In this document: one piece after another, positions 22,247-33,826 of the stretch
Position numbering within the stretch: position 1 is the stretch's first letter
Layout of the letters: the number at the start of each line of letters is the position of its first letter
Origin: Purshia tridentata
Lineage: Eukaryota > Streptophyta > Magnoliopsida > Rosales > Rosaceae
Reading direction: 5' to 3'
Assembly: GCA_003254885.1 (NCBI GenBank)
Contig: QANT01000210.1
Coordinates: 1-36,916, forward strand
DNA length: 36,916 bases
Notes under the pieces: generated by a model
Told to the model about the DNA's origin: nothing
Databases searched by the model: none
Seen by the model: the letters and a program-made list of their open reading frames with translations, nothing else
Program-made: the position numbers and the translations under genes

Positions 22247-22462
22247 CTAAAAATCAGTTAGTAACTAAATCTAAAAATTATGAGTGATACTGGTTTTCTA
22301 AAAAAATATTGAAATTAGGTATTTAATCCTAAATATCTTTTTTTTAAAATCACACTAAAAATCAGTTAGTAACTAAATCTAAAAATTATGAGTGATACTA
22401 ATTTTCTAAAAAAATATTGAAATTAGGTATTTAATCCTAAATATCTTTTTTTTAAAATCACC
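22247..22462. repeat. 108-base tandem duplication
   Basis: Copy 1 (22247-22354) and copy 2 (22355-22462) begin CTAAAAATCAGTTAGTAACT and differ essentially by GG versus AA after GTGATACT. Head-to-tail and about 98% identical, this points to a recent duplication or a two-unit satellite. Confidence 0.9.
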
Positions 22463-22994
22463 TTAGCACTCCCCTTTTATAAATTTAAAGCTAAACTAGT
22501 ATGATAACATCTTATGAGAATTAGATATTCTATGCAGTTTAATTAGCTAAACCTTATCTATATATATATATATGAACTTTTCAGAATTCTGTTTTCATTC
22601 CCTGGAGTTCCGAAGAGGTCATACAAAGGTTTTAATAGAAATCCATAACTAGGAGACTACTCATCGTCATCGATGGACACGTAGCAGATCATATTCCTAT
22701 TCTATCAACATGAAAATATTTGTAAACTAAACAACAAAATAGACGGATTCATATCCTTCGATGTATAGAAGACACTAGCATGGCGTCAAGCATTTTGACA
22801 CCAAAAACGTAATCAAATAAAAACATTAATACCTCCATTGCTTTGCTTTGATATTTCGCGCCAATGATTTACATTTATAATTTGGCAACAAAAGTGTCTT
22901 TTGTTTTCAAATTGTTAACAAGAAAATATTTCGTGCCTAGAAGATGAATGAAATCTCAAATTTGAACATTTTTTAGGCCCATAATATATTTCCT

Positions 22995-23453
22995 TCATTT
23001 TTTCCCATGATTGAATTCTTCTTCTTGAAGCTCAAACACTGAGGCTGGGAAGGACCTAGAGACTCCGGTGCCGTTGGCGAAGGTTATCTTCTCCGGGTCG
23101 GAATTAGGGTTGACGTAGATATCGGAGATGGCGACCCAAATCAAAAGCTCCTTGGTCTTGACCCCGGTGAGGCGCCTCATCCGGTGCTCCTCGACGAAGG
23201 CCATGACGTCGGTGTCGTACGAAACGGTGCGTCCAAGGGCGCGGAACCGGTACTCCTTCTTCTTCTTCTGCTTGAGCCAGAAGAAGCCGGAGGTGTGGTT
23301 GTAGCCCAACTCCACGACGTCGTCCAGGGGGAGGAGCCCTTGTGGCAGGCACATTTTTTCGAGCAGCTGCCGCGACTTCTGCCTGCACAGAGCCTCGCCG
23401 TGATAGATCTCGGCGCCGTCTCTGTGGTTCGCGATCATTTGCTGGGCTGCCAT
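22995..23453 (-). CDS. DUF538 family protein
   Basis: A 152-aa intronless protein with the complete DUF538 pattern: EIYHGEALCRQKSRQLLEK, then LPQGLLPLDDVVELGYN, SGFFWLKQKKKKEYRF, VSYDTDVMAFVEEHRMRRLTG, KELLIWVAISDIYVN, and the C-terminal KITFANGTGVSRSFPASVF. No signal peptide or membrane segment is visible, unlike many secreted DUF538 proteins, so it should be cytosolic. The family has no settled biochemical role. The coding region is clearly more GC-rich than its flanks. A decayed relative lies 5 kb away on the same strand. Its position next to the TOD1-like gene matches Arabidopsis At5g46220/At5g46230, and its position downstream of nMAT1 matches At1g30010/At1g30020 (loci recalled, not searched). 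Confidence 0.9.
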   Translation of the reverse strand: MAAQQMIANHRDGAEIYHGEALCRQKSRQLLEKMCLPQGLLPLDDVVELGYNHTSGFFWLKQKKKKEYRFRALGRTVSYDTDVMAFVEEHRMRRLTGVKTKELLIWVAISDIYVNPNSDPEKITFANGTGVSRSFPASVFELQEEEFNHGKK

Positions 23454-24468
23454 TGATGATCTGGTGATGTAGGTCAGAGAGAGAGAGAGAATGGTTTGTA
23501 TAGAAAAGATGGGTTGATGTTTTTCGTTATTGGTGAATGGTAATTATTGCATGCATGCATTGGAAATGATATTCTTATGACATTCATATGCTTTGAGTGT
23601 GACGTGTGTCACTCGGACAATAATAAAATAAGAGAATATAACCGGTCTTTTTAATTTTCTATTTTATCAGTTTCATTTTTCTTTTAACTAATATTAGATT
23701 CTGGTCATTAATTTTCTGTTTGTTTATTAATCAAATAGTACTAGAGGTTTCAAGGTAAGAGTGGCAATCTCGCAAATGAAAATAATAAATCTCCTAAGTG
23801 TGGTTCAATAGCTAATTTCTATAGTTAATCATATTAGAACTAGCTACTTGCTAGTTCTTTCTTTCTTTCTTTTTTTCTGTTAAAAACAAAAAAAAAAAAT
23901 TTTAATTTTTTGTAATATAATATCAAACACCTCCTAATTCTTTATATTTTTCTCAATTCTTTTATAATGGTGGATCTTACATAAATATCACCTTATATGA
24001 GTTATGACGGAGTTCTGGGAAAATAGAGTTATAAAGCATTAATTGTCCTCTATGATCATGTTCTAGTAGGCTATTTTGTGATACCGGTCTGGACATAACT
24101 AGTGAAATGTTGGTTCACATTCTTGTTAATTGGCTGCTGGTGCCAGTAATTAGGTGACTCCAATTCATCATTATCCATGGATATGTAGCAGAAAAAAAAA
24201 AAAAAACCCCAGCCGATCACCCCCACTGTTTTTTTCTTAAGGGGTCCCCTTGCTTGCTTGCTCTAAAATAAAGCAGCACATGACCTGTCAACACCAATCA
24301 AAAGAGTAATCATACTCTGAAAAAGAAAGGGCCCTGCCAGCCTGTGTTATTGCTTGATTGCTTGTCGGCTTTTATCTGTTAAAAACCTCCAAGGCAGTTT
24401 CATTAGCTTTTGTTTTATTTTCTATATTCTTCCTTGTTCTTCTATCATTTAGCTAGAGACAATTTAAA
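23454..24468. other. Intergenic region between DUF538 and the DUF616 gene
   Basis: Carries the DUF538 promoter (a GA run at about 23476-23490 probably lies in the 5' UTR), a poly(A) run near 24191-24205 and the 3' UTR of the next gene. No other gene is seen. Confidence 0.5.
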
Positions 24469-27089
24469 TCAACCTGAAGATTCACCCCACATTTCCAGAA
24501 GATACTTCTGACATTTGCTGCAACAGCTGCCATTCACATACAACAAATCAGAGCCTGCCCTTTTGGTCTTTTTTGTTTTGGGTCTTTTGGACCCCTCTCC
24601 TACACTCCCACTGGCCCCACCCCCACCTATAGGCTTAATGGTGTGCCTGTATTCCACAACAATTTGCTCAAACACTTCCACCTCAAACATGTTCAGCTTC
24701 AACCTTGGGATCATGAGGTCTCTCACATATGCAAAAGCCAATTGGTCTCTTGGGTTAAATGCCTCCAATTCATTGAACAATAGGCAGGAGAACATATTGC
24801 TCCTCAATTCATGTTTCCTCAGAATTAAAGCACTGTCTGGTACATCTGCCAAATCCAATAACAGAGATCATTAGTTCAAATTGCATGCAGAGCATGCAAA
24901 ATTTAAGTAGACCCAAGTTATGAGGTCTTATTTTCTGTATGTAAAAACTAGATATGGGGTAGGCAAAGGATAAATGTAATATACAACTGCCCTGGTCGCA
25001 CCCATTTCAACGTCTTATAGATTGTGACACCATGTCACCATGGCATGCATGAACTTCAAGTTGCTTAATAGGACCACTGTAATTTAATGCTTGGACCACA
25101 TTGGATTAAACGTTTTTTATATTTCTGGACCGCATTAGCTTTCACCAAGTCCAAATGCATCTACGGCCTAGAATTCTTTTCGTTTTTACAAGATGGAATG
25201 GATTTAACAAGGAGTAATTTTTTCTCGTAAGAAATATAAAATTGTTTCTTTTTGGAAGAAACATCCTAGCATCACATTTTTACTAGAAGACCCCAAATCC
25301 TACTCTATAATTGAGAAAGTTGCAATAGTGTGACTAATAAATGCATAATCCATGTTAGAAGTACCTAAACTGACTTAATAAAATGAAACTTGATAGAATA
25401 AACACCAACTAGTTCAAGTTTTCTTTTTTATTCTTTTGGCCGGACCAAACACACCAATTTTATTATTATTTTTTTCTTTTTAGGGACCAAGTAGTCCAAT
25501 TTTATAATCATAAAACCCTGGCACAAGTAGCTAGAGCCTAGACAGTAGACACCTAAGTAGTCCAATTTTCTAAACCTCTCAACCTCCTCAGATAAGAGCT
25601 TACTCAGTTACTCTCAAGCACCAAAACCAGTATCTTTATAGTTAATGTATTTCAAAGACTAATCTCCCAACACATACAAGCCTAGTTGGCTCTTAAAGAG
25701 CACCGATGAGGTTGGCACCTACCTACCAGCTTGTACAGTACATACATCACAGGTTGTAGTTCCTAAAGTAGTTCTACAGTTGAAATAAAGTTGCATCATT
25801 AAATGAGTGACTCTGCAAGCCTTTAAGCTAACACAACCCTAAAAACATTGAAAGAAAACAATTATGTTAAGTACCTGAGGGATAAGGGAGCTTGTTGGGA
25901 GTCCAAGGAAGCAACCCATTCTCACAATAAGTCTCCATTTGCATCTTCAAGCCATCAACATCCCACCATTTCTTCCACCTCGCAGTTGCCATTGCTTCTT
26001 CCATAGTATGAATGTAGTATGGATGCTTTGATATTGCCATGTCTGCGTTCTCAGACACAACAAGTGAATGAATCAACAGTAATGGATCAACCATTAGCTG
26101 CAACTTTGCGTCTATCCAAATGCTGAATTTTGCGTTTGGAAAAAGTCTATGGGCTAAATATTTTGGTATCACACCATTCATTGCCGGATTCTCATACAGC
26201 CCATTGCTCGAAACCTTGACGATCCTCCATGCACCTATCTTATAGTTTTGGGATTCCCTTGAAATTAAATTATGGTGGTCAAATCCATTGTGGGTTGCAT
26301 CATCTATAAACATAAAGAAACATACATTGTCTAGAGTTTTCGATCCGAGGCCTCTAGGTTGTCGAATTTTATCATGGTCATTGAAGATTGCTGAGACCAC
26401 TACAACTCCATTACAGTTCTCCATGGCTGCTCGATCTGAATTACACAAAAATAACATGCTTAGTCATAAATGGAGCTAAATTTCCAAGGAAGGAAAATAA
26501 AAATTAAAACTTCCATATAAACTTGCTTGGGAACCAAACTAACCAGAATCAGTAATTGGAAAATTCTTCAAGAATCCACAAGGGACTTCAATGCTTTCAT
26601 TGTAAACAAAATACGAAATCCTATTCTGAGTACTAAAATTCCCTCCAAAACTCTCAGCTTTGCCCTGCATATACCTCAAAACCGGTGAAGACGGCGAAGA
26701 ACTCTTGCACAAATTTTGGATCTCCTTCAAGACCATCCAGTAATCTGAGCACAAAAACCAAAGCCCATTTACCAAAAACCAGAAAACAACATTACCGAAT
26801 TCAAAAACTGAAGAAAATTGAGCTTGAAAAGATGAAGGGTACCTGAGAAATAGACAGGGGAAGAGCAAGTGGTACGGTGGGTTGGGATTGCGTACTTGTG
26901 CTCTCCATAGGAGGGAGGGTAGGAGAAGAGACGGGTCTGAATTGGGTCGAAAGGAGAGGATCTGAAGAGGCATTTGGTTTGAGAGAGAGAGGTGTAGAGA
27001 GCTAGAAACAGAGAGGTGAAGAGGTAGAGCAGAGACAAACAGACCAACTTTGATTGAAAGAGCAGAGGAGTGGACGTTGCTTTCCCCAT
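24469..27089 (-). CDS. TOD1: TOD1/MUCI70-type DUF616 protein
   Basis: A Golgi-type membrane protein of the DUF616 family. Arabidopsis TOD1 was reported as an alkaline ceramidase controlling turgor in guard cells and pollen tubes; the relative MUCI70 is treated as a probable glycosyltransferase for mucilage. Exons in transcript order: 27089-26843, 26744-26544, 26435-25875, 24845-24469; 1386 bases, 461 aa, essentially the TOD1 length. All three introns are phase 1 and each junction yields an Asp codon. Residues 15-33 form a single N-terminal membrane anchor. The DUF616 core spans roughly 115-415: VVVVSAIFNDHDKIRQP, the acidic FFMFIDDATH, and FSIWIDAKLQL with a DxK-type motif at 258-260. The C-terminus has a GGGG/Lys-rich linker and a CCSKCQKYL Cys cluster. 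Intron 3 is about 1 kb. TOD1 rather than a paralogue is chosen from length and neighbours (KAT, DUF538). Confidence 0.85.
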
Positions 27090-27661
27090 AAAATTTCCAT
27101 CAGTTTGCTCTCCCCTTGATTTATATTCCTCTGTTCTTTATTCTATTCATTAAAAAACATAGGAAGAACCCCACATTTTAACTGCTTTGTGCCTTTGTAT
27201 TTAGTTGCCCAAATTGCCCCTGGATTGGGTTTAACTTTGAAAGGCTATATATGTGAATGCATTGTTGCATTCCCAAATCACAATTTACAACATTCTTAAT
27301 GATGATTCATAATTCGACATTTGGACTTTTGATCCTTGGGACTTGGTTCTTGGAGGGCCATGATGAAGAATAAGTTGAACAACCATCATATCACGAAAGA
27401 TAAATAAAAAGTGCCCTTTGCTTTAAGAGTAATAAAAATCGAGTTTCTTTCATAATCAGCAAGGTAGGCTTGATTTGGGCACAAATTTTGATTTGGTTTA
27501 TACTTTATACACTACACAACAAGTGGTGGTCATGGTAACACAAATCTGAAGTGAAACACAACAAGAAGAGTAACCATATATCTCTCGCTACCTTTTATAT
27601 TCTTATTTTGATTCCATTCAATTTCAACCCCATCTCATTCTGATACTCGTGCTCCCATCTC
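27090..27661. other. Intergenic spacer
   Basis: The 5' region of the DUF616 gene and the 3' end of the TPR-like gene share this 572-base gap. Nothing else is recognised. Confidence 0.5.
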
Positions 27662-28961
27662 TTATTTCCCGGCGGGTGCACTCTTCTTTACTTGTGCCTC
27701 TATATCATTTTTGAGTATCTTGACGACCTTCTCAAACTCCTTGAAATCTGTACTGAGCTTATGGAGTTGGCAATTTCCAACGATTTCCTTTGAACTAGGT
27801 GCACTGTGGAATTCTTCTTTTAAATCATTAAATTCTTTCCAACACTTCATAATTTCTTTATTGGAGGGCTCTAACATCATGTGAATGATAGCCTGCCAAT
27901 AGTTTCAACGACATTAGATATAATATACATATATATAGATACTGGTTCATGTTTAATTCAGGACCAGTTAGACTTTATTGGTTTTGGTTCCATGTTTAAT
28001 TTTGGTCTCACAATGTCATTCCATATGGGAGTTGATTGGTTGCCAAGAAAAGTACAAGGAAAAGTACTTTTTTCATACCTTGTAGAGAGGACGCCTTGCA
28101 TCTGAAATCTCTTCATGTCTCAAGCATTCGCGGTGGAGCGCCTCCTTAAAATCTCCCTGCAGGGCATCACATCAATCATCATAACCAGAAACGACTGCAC
28201 AAAAAATTTGATAAGAAGAACAGTACATTTTCCTAATTGGAAGGTTGGAAGTAAATTGTAAGCACCTTGTATATAAGCATTTCCACTAGTAACATGTCAA
28301 TTTCATATGCTTCCTGGCTTTTGCCTTCTTCGCGCGCCTTTGATATTGCTTTCTCTAATATTTCCACTGCCTTGGCTTCTTGTCCAGTCATTTCCAGCTT
28401 TGCAATAACGGACTTTCACAAAAAAAACAGAAAAATGGGAAGTAATCTCAAACATCTTATAAAACAGAGGAATGAAATCTAGCTATCTAGGTGGATATCA
28501 TGTTTTACATGTTGTCAAATTGTAAATAAGGGCCACAAATTCAGATATGATTTCAGTCAATTAACGGTCTATTTACAATCTGACAACGTAATATGGCAAC
28601 CGAAAATTAATCATGCCTGGAATGTATTGAGGTGCCTAACCTGTAGTTTCTTGTAATCAGGGTGCTTCTCTTGAAGGTGAGTCTTCAACTCACATTCTGC
28701 TACATCCACTGCTGATTTGTCTGCTCGAGCTTCGTGACACTCGAGCAATCTCTGCAAGGTCAGCTGCCCCCCATGGAGCAATGCAATGGACATGGACCTC
28801 GTAAGGTAAGGGGCCTGAGGGGCCTGACGCTCCTCCTTTCTCAAAACCTCGCGATATATGTAAACCCCTGCAACATAAATGCTGGCAACAACCGCTGTCG
28901 CCACTGCTCCCATTGCTCCATATTTAGTTCTCACGCTGAAATTTCTAAAAAAGTTCACCAT
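27662..28961 (-). CDS. TPR-like plant protein, membrane-anchored (copy A)
   Basis: Exons in transcript order: 28961-28641, 28412-28266, 28156-28079, 27892-27662; 777 bases, 258 aa, all introns phase 0. Residues 15-36 form a hydrophobic segment after a basic N-terminus (MVNFFRNFSVRTKYG), so a membrane anchor or organelle-targeting signal is likely. The core is helical and TPR-like: SVIAKLEMTGQEAKAVEILE, EAYEIDMLLVEMLIYKGDF, then KEALHRECL, RRPLYKAIIHMML. The last exon adds a charged coiled-coil-like tail of about 65 residues. The core motifs and exon boundaries match copy B on the opposite strand (exon 2 is 147 bases in both). The family is plant-specific as far as I know and lacks a defined role. 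I recognise the family pattern only, not an individual gene. Confidence 0.8.
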
Positions 28962-29743
28962 TGGTTGTTATGCTGAAGATTTTATTGGTTTATGTATATG
29001 TCGAGGATCAAAACTGGTGTAATGTAGGACAAGAAACGATATTGGTACCATGTGATGGCAAGTTATTTAGAAAAAGGTGAAACAAGGAAGCTAGGCTGTG
29101 ATTGATACTTGTGAAAAGATATCAAGTGATTCTGATTTCAGTGGGCCAAAAAACTGATGCGTTTTCAGGCTGTCAGAGAGGTTCATTCTTCTCCTAGATA
29201 TGAAGCAAAAACTTCTTCCTATGTTCTAAGCAAAGCATATTTCCAATTACTAGTTATTCATTTGAAAAAGAAAGGGAAAAACAAAAAAAAGATATGTCTC
29301 GCAACAGTGATCAGATGACTAGCATGTGAGGTGTTGTATACAACGGTTGTATAATTATCCAAGGCCTGGCCTACATATCGAAAAGATTAGAGAGACTATG
29401 TATATGTAATGCAGCTTCTAGACTACTGTAAGAACTGCTGTTTCTTTCTGGAAAATTCTTCCTTACACTCAAGCATGTGTTACACATTTTACTTTTCCGT
29501 ATGTGTACAAAGTACAATTGGTCGAATTTTGCCAGAAATGAAAATTCTGTTCTTCAAAAGACATGAAAGTACTGATGCCTTGCCTTAATGACCAAACTGA
29601 TCCCTTACTTCAGTAATATTCCTGAAATGCTCCTTATTTTCAGTCCTTGCCACAGTTCAGATTATGACCAATAAATACCAGTACTACAATTTACTTGTCT
29701 ATCAATTATTAATTGTTTATCCCCAAAAGCACAAATCTACTTC
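28962..29743. promoter_or_regulatory. Divergent promoter region between TPR-like paralogues
   Basis: This 782-base gap separates the two ATGs of the head-to-head genes, so it must carry both promoters. A TATA-like ATAAATA at 29671-29677 (in CCAATAAATACC) sits 73 bases before the + strand ATG. No comparable box was clear on the - strand side. Confidence 0.5.
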
Positions 29744-32087
29744 ATGGATTCTGCACTTTGTCTCCAGTATGGTGCTCTCCCCACTACAACTCTATGCATC
29801 CCTTCGACCCTGAGTCTCAAGGCCAGGGTACCAATTAGGCCTCATTCCAGTTGCAACCCTTCTTCTTTTTCACTTTCTTCTAATGTTTCAACACGCCGCG
29901 CCCCTCCAGGGCATGCCTTCAGTCCTGTGATTTGTGGTCTTAACAGGTGGTCTAAACCTTCAACAGGTGACAAAGATGGTAACAAAATTGTGAGAGGCAT
30001 GGGGGGTGCATCTGTGGTTTTGGCCTGTGTGCTTGGAATCATCAATTGCAGCTATAAGTTCTGCCCCAAAGCCATTGCAATTTGGGTCAGGGCGCCTGAA
30101 AAGCCGCAAACTTCTGGCATGTTGTACCCGAAGAGCGCAAAGGATGTACTGAATTCTTTGTTGATGGTGAATGAAAATGTAGCATCATCTAGACGAAAGC
30201 ATTTCTTTACGAACCTCAAGCACCCCCCAGAGCCTTCCATGGAGGATTGTGAAAATCTTAAGGTTCTAGTCTTTGACCTCTACACACAGTAACTAAACTT
30301 ACTCTCTGCTTTTAACTTATATAGAAATGTAACTACAATGACAGAACTAAAGGTTTGTACTAATTTAGTGTCATGTCACAACATAATCTTCATTTTGGTC
30401 TGCAAGAAAGAATAGTACAATGGGAGAGCTTTAAGGCCCTTAACTTTTTTATTTCATAAAAAATATATGTGGAGGTGCTAAATTTAAAACTTGGTCACCA
30501 ACAAAACACTGTGGTAACATTGATTTAAATAGCAACAGTGAAGTATGCACAACCCACAGACACTTGATTAGGACCACTCAAGGTTACTTCAACTTTGATC
30601 TTAGATTCTTATAAATGCAGTAAGAAAAACCATCTTAGATAGCTCAAACTGCAGTTTTTTTTCTTGGCTGGGAAAACCAATACAGTTCTAATAGAGTCAA
30701 CTAATTCAGTTGACCAAACAAGTTTTTTGCCCTTGTTAATTCCAAGTTAAGATGTTAGAACTTTTCACCTTTAAATCTTTAATTCTTGAAATGTAGCCAT
30801 GATGTGCTTAGTAATTTTTGTGGCATAGTGTGTACCTACTAATTTTAGTACTATTATGGTTGCAGATTGAAGCAGCAGTGCTAATCAAATCTGGAAAGGG
30901 TGATAAAGCTGCGGCACAACTGCGAGAAATATACAATACCATGGTTCAGGAAAAAAAATTGGAGTCAGCATACAATGTGGAGATGGCTTTGGTAACCATT
31001 CTCATTTTCCAGGTTTGTTCTTCCCTGACTCATGGACATTTGATGCTTTACTTGTTTCAGTTTTTTAATCACAAAAGACGAACACTGAGTATCCCAATAT
31101 TTGAATGTGTGTTTCAAATTGATAATATGATAACAAAACATGTCAGACTCTTTGCAAGAAGATTATTAGGACAAATTGCTGCCTAAGCATTCATGTTTAT
31201 TCCTCAATATTGACCCTTCATGTTATAATTTGAGCTAATACATAATAGTCGAGTTATACAGGGAAAATACAGAGAAGCTTTAGAATGTGATTGTCTCTCA
31301 GGGAGTTCTAGCATCCCATCAGATGGGCGGGTTCATCTTTACAAGGTAATTCGTGATTCCATTAATTCCGCTTTCACAAAAGACTACATTACTTTCAATA
31401 CTTAATCTTTTATAAGTATCCTATGTAAAAAGAAGGCTGGAACAAAATATATTTTTCCATGCCACCATATATTTTTAAAATTGTACATGTGGTCACGAAA
31501 AAAACGTATCTATGTCATATATGATCTCATTTTTGTCATTGTCCCCATTTATCATTATTTTGAGCGTTAAAAAATATTTCTCAATTAGATCCGTCATATG
31601 AATTAAAGAAGAATAATGAAACAAATAAGAAGATAACAACAAAGAAGAGCGAGAGGGAAGAGAAATTGAAATGTTACTTTCTGTCTAATATGCACTTTCA
31701 AGTCCTATATTACCCTTCAAATTTTTGGTCATGTGAGGTGTGCATTTTACGTCTATCATAATAGTGACTAGATGACTAAATAATTAAATCAACTTGAAGT
31801 TAATTAACAAATTAACAAAGAAAAGGGGGGGTTTTGCAAGATATTATACCCACTTTACTCGTAAAAAGAAAAGAAGTAAAGAAGGAAAGAATTTTGTGAT
31901 TGGGTTTTACTTTCCAATATTGCAGGCTATTATACACACTATGTTGGATCAAAATAAAGAAGCTAAGGAATGCTGGGAAACATTCATCAACTTTCTTGAC
32001 GATGATGGGCCAGGCTCGATTCAATCCTCTGATGTTATATCTTCCTCCTCCAAGTCTGTGCACACTCAGCGTCGGCAATTCCGTTAA
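29744..32087 (+). CDS. TPR-like protein, probably plastid-targeted (copy B)
   Basis: Exons: 29744-30262, 30866-31012, 31262-31345, 31926-32087; 912 bases, 303 aa, all introns phase 0. The first 65 or so residues are Ser/Thr/Arg-rich with few acids, like a chloroplast transit peptide, followed by a hydrophobic segment (about 86-105, ASVVLACVLGIINCSY). The core is LIKSGKGDKAAAQLREIY, then AYNVEMALVTILIFQGKY, REALECDCL, DGRVHLYKAIIHTML and KEAKECWETFINFL, the same helical-repeat pattern as copy A. The exon plan is the same (147-base exon 2; exon 3 of 84 versus 78 bases). The C-terminus is Ser-rich and shorter than in copy A. The upstream region of about 60 residues before the core is shorter and more diverged than in copy A. 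Role unknown. Confidence 0.8.
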
Positions 32088-33388
32088 CAATCACGACATG
32101 CTTATGCTGCTGTGCTGGACTAAACTATTTTATCATCTAATATTGTACCCGACTTTATTCCTCTAGTTTGCTACACAGTTGTTTCAATTTCGTTATCGTT
32201 ATTTCAATTTTTTCATTCAAGTTCTCATAGTTTTAAAATTATTTCAATTAAATTCAAAATTAGATTTCCGTCAAATTTCTATTTGATAGAATCATATATA
32301 ATTATAATTGCAGTTGATTACTTTAATATGATGTTCGAGAAGTAACAAATAATGTCTCATCCGAAAGTTTAGTTAAACCATGAAGTTAGATGATCGTTTA
32401 GCTAAACTTTGACTGCAATATTTATATGATAGTTAATTACTTATGTCGTTATGTGGATCATATATCTCATGCATGTGTAAGAGATTCGAAGACAAATCAT
32501 GGGAAAATAAGGCTAGCAAGTAATAACAACTAACCACTGTCAGAATTCATGTTGCTTCTTCAGCATCATACATATATATATATATTATGCAGATAGAGGA
32601 CAAGTTTGAATGTTCCCCTCATAACATAAGTGTTGATGGATGGAGCTGATTGATCAGGCCCTGCAGTGCAGGTCACTCTGGGTTTGAACAAATTAACAAA
32701 AGCAGTGCATGAGGTTGAGCCTCAGTAGCCATGAGGTGCAGTGATCAACTGCCCAATAGAAGCCCACCACCTGGCCCAATACCACATGATGGGCTTAGCC
32801 CTTCTGTCCAACCCCTCTTACCAAATGTCAGCGCGACAATGTAAACATGTTGGTGACGATATAAGAAAACCCAAGTGCTGAGAATCCTGAGATCATTCCA
32901 CCATTGTCTGAGGCCATATATAGAACTAATTAATTTGTGTAAAATGGAAATCTTTTGTGGGGTACGTGTCCAAGTCTAGCCCACGTGTACTGTCACTGCT
33001 TTTCTTTTCACTTGGCACGCCCAGATTGAGCTGAGTCATCATCCAAGCTTACGTGGAAACCTCAGTGAAAACAAAAAAAAGAGAAAAGAATTTGTGTTGT
33101 ATAAATCAACTACCATTAATATTATAAAAAAATCCCATGTAAAATCCAAGAATGCTACATGCTGTCCCGAAAGATACTTGTATGAACAAAAAAGGAATAT
33201 TACATGTATTATATGTAACTTACTTCTTTTAAATTTGCTTTTCATCCCACATCTTATATTTACAAATCAATAATACTATTCTTATCATTTTTTTATACCA
33301 TATTTTTTATACTATTTTATGTGTCATTATTGGACTGGATATGATATTTTCTTATTTTTAAGGTTTTTATTTTTATTTTTTTAATATT
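32088..33388. other. Intergenic region with ABRE/G-box-like cluster
   Basis: No coding region is recognised. ACGTGTC at 32964-32970, CACGTG at 32982-32987 and ACGTGG at 33051-33056, with TGAGTCA nearby (33032-33038), form a dense group of bZIP-type motifs that no annotated gene explains. A degenerate copy of the following fold-back appears at about 33288-33330. Confidence 0.45.
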
Positions 33389-33541
33389 CAATGTATGAAT
33401 GCCATATAGATTGTCACATAAGATGGTATAAAATTATGGTACAAAATGTGGTAAATGTAGCATTATTGTTACATTTACCACATTTTTATACCATAATTTT
33501 ATACCATCTTATGTGACAATCTATATGGCATTTATACATTG
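33389..33541. mobile_element. Fold-back MITE-like element with about 70-bp arms
   Basis: The left arm 33389-33459 and right arm 33470-33541 are reverse complements with only about three differences, separated by about 10 bases. The outer ends read CAATGTAT and its complement. A degenerate partial copy (TTTATACCATATTTTTTATA) sits at about 33290-33310. There is no coding capacity. The near-identity of the arms implies recent origin or conversion. Element family unknown. Confidence 0.75.
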
Positions 33542-33826
33542 ACACTAAAAATGTATGATTAATTAACTTAATTTAACCCATTAATTAATTTATTTTTGGG
33601 TAGTTATAAAAATGACATAAGATTCCCTTTACCAAAATCTCCATTTCCGTCAACATACCATGTTATCCAAATTACCAAATTAAGAAACCTGCACTGCTAG
33701 CTACTACAATGGCAATGGCAGTGGCACAGAGTTATGTATATTTATTTATTTTTTTTCACTTTCCTTCCCTACATGAGACACCACAGCTAGTGGTCGGAAT
33801 AAATGGAGAGTATATAATAATATAAA

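Larger units (their letters stand above)
21343..22994. other. AT-rich intergenic region with palindrome and tandem duplication
   Basis: No gene is recognised. It holds a 64-base near-perfect palindrome (21994-22057) and a 108-base tandem duplication (22247-22462), both listed separately. The right end should include the 3' UTR of the - strand DUF538 gene. Confidence 0.55.

Noticed and set aside
23104-23456. Alternative frames over the DUF538 gene on both strands
   Set aside because: Arg/Pro/Ala-rich shadow translations caused by the GC-rich coding sequence; the DUF538 frame carries all conserved blocks.
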